From: a virus
Length of the DNA stretch: 33,915 nucleotides
Virus record (IMG/VR): IMGVR_UViG_3300029977_000006
Span: 1 to 33,915 of that record
Reading direction: 5' to 3' (one strand)
The notes under the pieces: generated by a model
Seen by the model: the letters and a program-made list of their open reading frames with translations, nothing else
The model's database searches: none
What the model was told of the DNA's origin: nothing
Position numbers and translations under genes: made by a program
Part shown: piece after piece, positions 29,290-33,915 of the stretch
How the letters are laid out: each line of letters starts with the position of its first letter
How positions within the stretch are numbered: position 1 is the stretch's first letter

Positions 29290-30372
29290 TTATGGTTTTG
29301 AAGTTGTTATTTGTGCTGTTCCATCATCATTTATCCAAAAATAATATGTTGTTCCATTTGGCGATTTCAACATAATATAAGTTGCTTGTGATGTATCAGA
29401 TTTCCCCATCTCAATATAATCTCTTGGTATATTAGTTCCAACACCAAGTTTTATTGTTCCCGTATCATTGTTTATAGTATAAGCACCTATTGAAACAGAT
29501 TTTGGAGCAGTTGTTTTTGCTCCAGCACCAAGTGATACACTATCAACTTGTTCGCTTCTTGCTACCCAACCTAAACTAACTGACGAACTTGCTGAATATG
29601 TATATCCACCAACAGATGTGCTATAAGGTTTGTTGCTTTGTGAATAATATCCTATCCCTATAGCGTAATTACAATTGTTAAATGCTAACCTTCCGATACC
29701 TATACCGTTATTGCTGTTATTATATGCGAACATTCCGATACCTATACCGTTATTGCTGTTATAATATGCTGACTCCCCGATACCTATACCGTTATTGCTG
29801 TTATTATATGCGTTGAAACCAATTCCTATCCCGCGATAGTAATTATCTTTAGTTCCGATGCCGATACTGATTTGTTGTGGTGCGGAAACCAAAGTCGGAC
29901 CGTAACTACGGTATAACATAATATAATCGTTCGAAGTCTGTAATTCGTTAAAGTTTATCACGTTATAATTATTCATATTTAAATCACTTTCAGCATTACC
30001 AACCCAACTGCCTCCAGCACTTAATGTTTTTGTTGAAGTTAATATTGTGCCGTCAGAAAAGGTTATTGTTGAAGTTAAAACTTGTGGAACTTGTAAATTG
30101 CCTGTCATTATATCACCAAATTTTGAAACTTTATTACTATCTAAAGTTGTAGTATCAATTGCTATCTGATTAAACCTATTTTCTGCGTCTGACTTGTATA
30201 AATAAGTTATCGGAGCAGATGAAGTATATATTGGGTCTTGTTCTAATTGAGATATTATAGCATCGTTTATAACTGCATCTAATTTATTGGTATGAGGGTT
30301 ATAGATATATTTATATTTATTTTGAGCGAAAAGTATTGTAGGAATAAGTAAAATAAAGATAATTTTTTTCAT
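29290..30372 (-). CDS. YadA-like head-repeat fibre with Sec signal peptide
   Basis: The 360-residue protein starts with a cleavable-looking signal peptide (MKKIIFILLIPTILFAQ). Then come DGTILTSTKTLSAGG and LNMNNYNVINF segments typical of trimeric fibre proteins. Next is a run of 14-residue YadA-head repeats (GIGIGFNAYNNSNN, GIGIGESAYYNSNN, GIGIGMFAYNNSNN and degenerate copies, about 175-290). It ends with DYIEMGKSDTSQATYIMLKS. These repeats form left-handed beta-rolls in trimeric adhesins. A Sec signal is unusual for a virion fibre. AAGGAGGATAATTTA precedes the ATG. Confidence 0.65.
   Translation of the reverse strand: MKKIIFILLIPTILFAQNKYKYIYNPHTNKLDAVINDAIISQLEQDPIYTSSAPITYLYKSDAENRFNQIAIDTTTLDSNKVSKFGDIMTGNLQVPQVLTSTITFSDGTILTSTKTLSAGGSWVGNAESDLNMNNYNVINFNELQTSNDYIMLYRSYGPTLVSAPQQISIGIGTKDNYYRGIGIGFNAYNNSNNGIGIGESAYYNSNNGIGIGMFAYNNSNNGIGIGRLAFNNCNYAIGIGYYSQSNKPYSTSVGGYTYSASSSVSLGWVARSEQVDSVSLGAGAKTTAPKSVSIGAYTINNDTGTIKLGVGTNIPRDYIEMGKSDTSQATYIMLKSPNGTTYYFWINDDGTAQITTSKP
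29693..29818 (-). repeat. three 42-bp tandem repeats within the fibre gene
   Basis: Near-identical units start at 29693, 29735 and 29777 (each CCGATACCTATACCGTTATT on the + strand, then a variable half). They encode the 14-residue GIGIG repeats. Partly degenerate copies lie on both sides. Such units can expand or contract by recombination. Confidence 0.85.
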
Positions 30373-30376
30373 TAAA

Positions 30377-30646
30377 TTATCCTCCTTGGGAATATTCTAT
30401 TGATGTTCTATTATCCCATACATTATCAAAATTAAGATCACCATCAGCCCAACCAATATATGTTATGTTATTAACTTTTTTAATACGTTTAATTCTCCAT
30501 TTAGGTTCACTTGTTTTAGTTCCTACTTCAGCCCAACCTATATATACACAATCTGGATCTGTTTCATCTACAATTTGGTCATATAAAGGTTCCATTGTAT
30601 AAACTATTGTATTTTCACCTCTTTCGTGGAAAATTATTTTACTCAT
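30377..30646 (-). CDS. hypothetical structural/appendage protein
   Basis: The 89-residue protein contains YIGWAEVGTKTSEPKWRIKR and YIGWADGDLNFDNVWDNRTS, a small all-beta pattern I recall from many phage genomes near tail fibre genes. It lies 4 bases before the fibre gene with AGGAGGTTTAAATT upstream. It is probably a virion or fibre-assembly protein. Confidence 0.6.
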   Translation of the reverse strand: MSKIIFHERGENTIVYTMEPLYDQIVDETDPDCVYIGWAEVGTKTSEPKWRIKRIKKVNNITYIGWADGDLNFDNVWDNRTSIEYSQGG

Positions 30647-30663
30647 AATTTAAACCTCCTGTT

Positions 30664-31041
30664 TTATTCGTTTAATATAATCCAGTTAGTTCCATTTGAT
30701 ATAATTTTAACTTTTTGCCATTGATTTGTCAATAGTTTGGAAGAAAGATTATTTATGTATTCATTTGTTTTTGCTTGTATATTCACAGAATAAGTATTAG
30801 ATGATATTTTTACAAAGATATATTCTTTACCAGCTAAATTTTTTGCTGATGGTAAATTTATTGTGATGTTAGATGTGTTGTTACATAAAACGCAATAATC
30901 GTTTATATCAACGTTATAATTATCTTGTATAGTTTTAACAGGTAAAAATTTAATATTTTCTTGTAAAATTTCGTAATTTCTGTATAGTTTATTTATATGT
31001 TCTTGAGTTTTTGGTTCTGATATATCAGCTATTCTGGTCAT
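30664..31041 (-). CDS. tail/appendage beta-domain protein
   Basis: The 125-residue protein starts MTRIADISEPKTQ; the ATG at 31041 has AAGGAGGAAAATAATA upstream, so an upstream in-frame start is not needed. The segment DYCVLCNNTSNITINLPSA, then YIFVKI, VNIQAKTNEYIN and WQKVKIISNGTNWIIL is the beta-helix/sandwich pattern of phage fibre-linked domains. It overlaps the previous gene by 17 bases. Confidence 0.65.
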   Translation of the reverse strand: MTRIADISEPKTQEHINKLYRNYEILQENIKFLPVKTIQDNYNVDINDYCVLCNNTSNITINLPSAKNLAGKEYIFVKISSNTYSVNIQAKTNEYINNLSSKLLTNQWQKVKIISNGTNWIILNE

Positions 31042-31516
31042 TATTATTTTCCTCCTTAAAAGACACGTAAACAATTTTTCTTGAATTTAAAGATTTTTCT
31101 GTAGTTTCTTTATCAAGACCCATAGATTTAAGAACTTCAAAAATATATTTATCTTCTTCTCTTAGTTGTTGAAGGACTTCTAGTTTAAGTTTAGATTTAT
31201 CATCCAGCATTTTATACAAATTCCATAATCTATTAACACGAGTATTATGTCGTTCAAATAAATCAAATAAGAATGATACCATTTCATCTCTATATTCTTC
31301 CCATTTTTTGATAGCTGCTTTAGCATATCTTTGTATAATTTTTATATATCTTTTTACTACAATCTCATCAACATTTAGAGCAGCAGCAATATCCTGTGGT
31401 GTCCATCTTTCAACATAATATAGTCGTCTTATAGTAGCCAACAAAGTTTTTTTCTTTGTTGCGATATTTTTTATTGGTGGTATAGGTTCTTTAACAACTA
31501 TTTCATTATTTTGCAT
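31025..31516 (-). CDS. HTH protein, candidate terminase small subunit
   Basis: The 163-residue protein has an HTH at about 28-58 (RWTPQDIAAALNVDEIVVKR) and a long coiled coil at about 65-135. An N-terminal HTH followed by oligomerising helices is the plan of many small terminase subunits. TerL is 6.5 kb away, so the call rests on architecture alone. It could instead be a late regulator. Confidence 0.45.
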   Translation of the reverse strand: MQNNEIVVKEPIPPIKNIATKKKTLLATIRRLYYVERWTPQDIAAALNVDEIVVKRYIKIIQRYAKAAIKKWEEYRDEMVSFLFDLFERHNTRVNRLWNLYKMLDDKSKLKLEVLQQLREEDKYIFEVLKSMGLDKETTEKSLNSRKIVYVSFKEENNNDQNS

Positions 31517-32076
31517 ACTTGTTCAATAAATTCTCTTGGTGTATTAAATTTTTTTAATATTTCGTCTAAATCTTGTTTTAATTTTTTTGGTATTACAAAG
31601 GAATAAATAACAAATTCAATTTCTTCTTCTTGTTGTTGTTTTATATTTTCTATTTTATTATAATCTAATTTTAACAAATCAAGCAAATCGTTTATAGTAT
31701 TTTTTTCGTAGATAGTTTCTTCTTCAAGGTTATAATTTTGTCTAATTTCATCAAGTATAGTAGCCAAAATTAGAGGGTTTTGTTCACCACGTTCAGTGTT
31801 TAATTTGATAGCTTTAAGCAGAGCTTCTTTTTCAGATTTAACTTCTGTTATTATAGCAGGGACTTTTGTGATACCTAATTCTTTAGCGACTTTAACTCTG
31901 TGATGTCCATCAATGATGGTATAAGTTTCATCTTCATTTTTATACAAAATTACAGGGTATATAATACCATTTTCTTCAATATCTTTTTTAAGTTTCTGGT
32001 ATATATTATGAGGCACGAAATTAGAATTTAGTTTAGCATCTTTTATTTTATTTGTTTCAATATAATCAATTTTCAT
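31498..32076 (-). CDS. ParB/Srx-fold protein
   Basis: The 192-residue protein has the N-terminal ParB-like domain: KIKDAKLNSNF, LKKDIEENGIIYPVILYKNE and YTIIDGHHRVKVAKELGITK (GHHR at 57-60), then LNTERGEQNP. Phage versions act as CTPases, nucleases or DNA-binding partners of methylases and terminases. It overlaps the adenine methylase by 11 bases, so the two are probably co-translated. Confidence 0.75.
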   Translation of the reverse strand: MKIDYIETNKIKDAKLNSNFVPHNIYQKLKKDIEENGIIYPVILYKNEDETYTIIDGHHRVKVAKELGITKVPAIITEVKSEKEALLKAIKLNTERGEQNPLILATILDEIRQNYNLEEETIYEKNTINDLLDLLKLDYNKIENIKQQQEEEIEFVIYSFVIPKKLKQDLDEILKKFNTPREFIEQVCKIMK

Positions 32077-33091
32077 AGGCTACGATTAGGTATTCTTTGA
32101 CAGTTTTATGTTTTTTCCCTTTCATAGCGTATAATGAGTATTTATAATCGTAGCTTAAGGCGTCAACTTTTTTAAATACATTTTTGACTAAATTAATCAT
32201 TTGTTCAATAGCTTTACCGGCGTAGCTAATTATTATTAAATTATTTTTTTTCAATTTTGTCAATAGGTTGGTAAAAAAATCTTTCCAAGTATTTTCGTTA
32301 AACACAGATTTTTCTAACTCTTTTTGAAGAAGTATTTTATTCATTAAATTATAAGTTTCTTCGTAAGTATGTTCTCCGTAGTATGGTGGGTCTAAATATA
32401 CGACACAATTTTGAGGGTTAACTTCTTCTATGAAGTCAAACACATCCAAGTTATATGCTTTTAATTTTTTATTTGTTGTGAATATAGATTGATTAATTTT
32501 ATCAGCTATATCAATAGCATAATCTATAGCAGGTGTTAATTGTTTATCTACTATTTTTACTGTCTTATGTTTAACCATATTTGCTAATTTGTTTATATCA
32601 CTTCTAAAGATTGAATAAGGGACTAAAGATATTGTGTATTTTATTATCAAGTAATTTATTAAAGATTTTTTATATTCATTCTTGAAAGCACCGATAATAT
32701 TATTTATATAGCTAGCTCTTAATATAAAGTCTATGTGTTGGTCAAGTATGATATGTTTTTTTAATATATCTTTAATATCCCCGAATGTATTAATAAGAGT
32801 GCTATAATCTATATCGTAGCTATATATCTTGTATATATCGTATTCACTTAAAGTGATACTTTCATTCTCTATGAGTGCTTTAGCTAGTTGATAGCTAGCA
32901 TATGATCTATCATTAGTTAGCACGTTATAGTTATATAGTTTAGCAATTAAAGATACAGAACCGCCTCCAGTGAAACAATCTATAAAAGTATCGCTTGAAC
33001 TATATTGTTTAGCTACTCTAATAATTTCTTTAGCTAGTTTTTGTTTTCCACCATAGTATGGTATTAATCCTGAAAAAAACTTATTTGTCAT
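32066..33091 (-). CDS. D12-class DNA N6-adenine methyltransferase (Dam-like)
   Basis: The 341-residue protein matches D12 adenine methylases: LIPYYGGKQKLAKEI at 9-23, SAM-binding DTFIDCFTGGGSVSL at 34-48 and catalytic LDPPYYGE at 233-240. It methylates adenine in DNA, probably to protect the phage from restriction or to mark it for packaging or regulation. No restriction enzyme is seen. It overlaps the upstream winged-helix gene by 11 bases. The target site cannot be read from the sequence. Confidence 0.88.
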   Translation of the reverse strand: MTNKFFSGLIPYYGGKQKLAKEIIRVAKQYSSSDTFIDCFTGGGSVSLIAKLYNYNVLTNDRSYASYQLAKALIENESITLSEYDIYKIYSYDIDYSTLINTFGDIKDILKKHIILDQHIDFILRASYINNIIGAFKNEYKKSLINYLIIKYTISLVPYSIFRSDINKLANMVKHKTVKIVDKQLTPAIDYAIDIADKINQSIFTTNKKLKAYNLDVFDFIEEVNPQNCVVYLDPPYYGEHTYEETYNLMNKILLQKELEKSVFNENTWKDFFTNLLTKLKKNNLIIISYAGKAIEQMINLVKNVFKKVDALSYDYKYSLYAMKGKKHKTVKEYLIVAYEN

Positions 33092-33434
33092 TTTCAGTAA
33101 GTCCTAATGCTCTCTTAATATTATCTATTTCTTGCAACACTTTATCAGACAAGTTTATAGGGTTAAAAACTTTTAATGCTTGTAATATTTCTTTCCCCTT
33201 ATCTAACAACACTATCTCTGTCTGCCAATTTCTCTTTAACGCTATCATTATATAACCCAACTTATATAACCTGATAATCCTGTATCTAAACTTAACTATT
33301 TCAGAGATAGAGAATAGCCCAAGTTCTCTTGCTAAATTACTTAAACAACCTTTATACCCTTTGTTAACTAACAGATAGTGAAACAATTCTATATCAATCA
33401 GCCTTAAATAATACTTGTCTTTTGCTGAAATCAT
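33081..33434 (-). CDS. winged-helix regulator-like protein, first gene of the late block
   Basis: The 117-residue protein has helical segments (DIELFHYLLVNKGYKGCLSN, LARELGL, SEIVKFRYRIIRLYKLGYI) followed by a beta hairpin, like a winged-helix DNA-binding protein. AGGAGGTG sets the ATG. As first gene of the - block, after the 480-base regulatory region, it may control the late genes or itself. Confidence 0.6.
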   Translation of the reverse strand: MISAKDKYYLRLIDIELFHYLLVNKGYKGCLSNLARELGLFSISEIVKFRYRIIRLYKLGYIMIALKRNWQTEIVLLDKGKEILQALKVFNPINLSDKVLQEIDNIKRALGLTENDK

Positions 33435-33601
33435 AGTTCATCACCTCCTACTTATCATATAGATAAACTTTTTAAAAAAATGTCAACAAGTTAGAAAAAA
33501 AATTTAAATAATCTTCTCGGAAATATACCCTCACATTGGAATTTTTCTATATACCCCCAAGGACAGAAATCTTACCCCTCAATATATTAACCTACCACAC
33601 C

Positions 33602-33834
33602 GGTTCCTACCATATCGACGAAAAATCAATTCTAACCCACCAAACTCAAAAAATTAGCCCTTCTACCCCCCCACCCTAGTATATCACCTTAACCAATAAA
33701 AAAAAATTCAAATACGTTTAAATTTGACCCCTTAGAAACGATTTTATCAAACACTTGACAAATTTAAAAAACACCACTTTTACACATAGGTGATATTACC
33801 CCCCACATCAGCCCCCCCCTGCTGGTTCCTACCA
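33602..33834 (+). repeat. pair of 11-bp direct repeats (GGTTCCTACCA), 222 bp apart
   Basis: Exact copies at 33602-33612 and 33824-33834, both followed closely by CGA. They bracket the right copy of the 67-bp repeat and may be binding sites or a degenerate larger duplication. Confidence 0.5.
33724..33790 (+). repeat. 67-bp direct repeat, right copy
   Basis: It begins TTGACCCCTTAGAAACGATT and aligns with 6931-6997 in the same orientation. The shared blocks are TTGACCCCTTA, CGATTTT, CAAAT, an A-run and CACTTTTA. Confidence 0.5.
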
Positions 33835-33915
33835 CGATCCGTTTCTTTTTGTCAACTCTTGTTTCTCGTTTTTAATACTCTTCTCGTAAAACAAAAACTT
33901 GTTAATATAATATAA

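Larger units (their letters stand above)
33435..33915. promoter_or_regulatory. 481-base non-coding region with repeats and promoter-like motifs
   Basis: No gene is visible. On the - strand, TTGACA (33481-33486) and TATGAT (33454-33459) lie 21 bases apart upstream of the winged-helix gene, a weak promoter candidate. A TATAAT (33906-33911) lies at the right edge, pointing toward the + strand module if the ends join. GGTTCCTACCA occurs twice (33602-33612, 33824-33834). A TTGACCCCTTAGAAACG element (33724-33740) and A-run/CAC-TTTTA blocks repeat those at 6929-7070. Several C-runs (G-runs on the - strand, 33666-33822) could form quadruplexes. Confidence 0.5.

Noticed and set aside
33454-33486. Strong promoter for the first late gene
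   Set aside because: The -35 is perfect but the best -10 (TATGAT) is 21 bases away, beyond the usual 16-18, so it is mentioned only as a weak candidate.
1-33915. Terminal direct repeat or circular overlap
   Set aside because: Start (AAAAAAATTTAAG) and end (GTTAATATAATATAA) do not match. A loose AT-rich similarity with 33493-33505 is too short to mean anything.
1-33915. CRISPR array, tRNA or integrase/attachment site
   Set aside because: No regularly spaced direct repeats other than the coding 42-bp units, no cloverleaf-like sequence and no recombinase gene were found.

Overview
The window is an AT-rich bacteriophage genome or near-complete genome segment with the gene set of a short-tailed (podovirus-like) phage. 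The support is a terminase large subunit, a portal, a scaffold-like protein, a major capsid protein of the N4 gp56 type, two adaptor-like proteins, a tail nozzle-like protein, large virion proteins, a holin-like protein and an endolysin, with no tape-measure or sheath gene. Nearly every gene has a Shine-Dalgarno sequence, so the host should be a low-GC bacterium that relies on Shine-Dalgarno initiation; which one cannot be read from the sequence. No DNA polymerase, helicase, primase, RNA polymerase, integrase or tRNA was found. I see no terminal direct repeat, so I cannot say whether the molecule is circular or complete.

Layout. Bases 28-6670 hold about 17 tightly packed, mostly small genes on the + strand (an early/accessory module). 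They include an amidoligase (ATP-dependent COOH-NH2 ligase), a class II glutamine amidotransferase, a zinc-ribbon/MerR-like protein, a RecT/Erf-type annealing protein with a Cas4/RecB-type nuclease, a second PD-(D/E)XK nuclease, and several Cys4 and HTH proteins. Bases 6667-6828 hold a small Cys4 gene on the - strand, and 6829-7068 is a repeat-rich intergenic segment. From 33434 leftwards to 7069 everything is on the - strand. In order of transcription this block holds: winged-helix protein, D12 DNA adenine methylase, ParB-fold protein, HTH/TerS-like protein, appendage proteins, a YadA-like fibre, small membrane and lysis genes, endolysin, metallophosphoesterase, HAD phosphatase, TerL, portal, small head genes, scaffold, capsid, decoration-like protein, a terminator, a C2H2 zinc-finger protein, two adaptors, nozzle, three virion proteins (the last 1411 aa), and finally a PurD-like ATP-grasp ligase. 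Bases 33435-33915 are non-coding and share repeats with 6829-7070.

Most interesting points. (1) Amidoligase, class II glutamine amidotransferase and ATP-grasp ligase together form a probable amide/peptide-ligation pathway. It is split between the early and late modules, and the ATP-grasp gene is translationally coupled to the largest virion gene. (2) The first 3.7 kb carries an unusual density of long hairpins inside and between genes, plus a well-formed pseudoknot just upstream of the amidoligase ribosome binding site. Every non-Watson-Crick pair I found in the long stems is G-U in the + strand sense, which points to structured mRNA. (3) The + strand genes mostly use a GGGGG-type Shine-Dalgarno, whereas the - strand genes use canonical AGGAGG. 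(4) The nozzle protein appears to carry a DUF2341/lectin-like insertion, and a YadA-like fibre has a Sec signal peptide.
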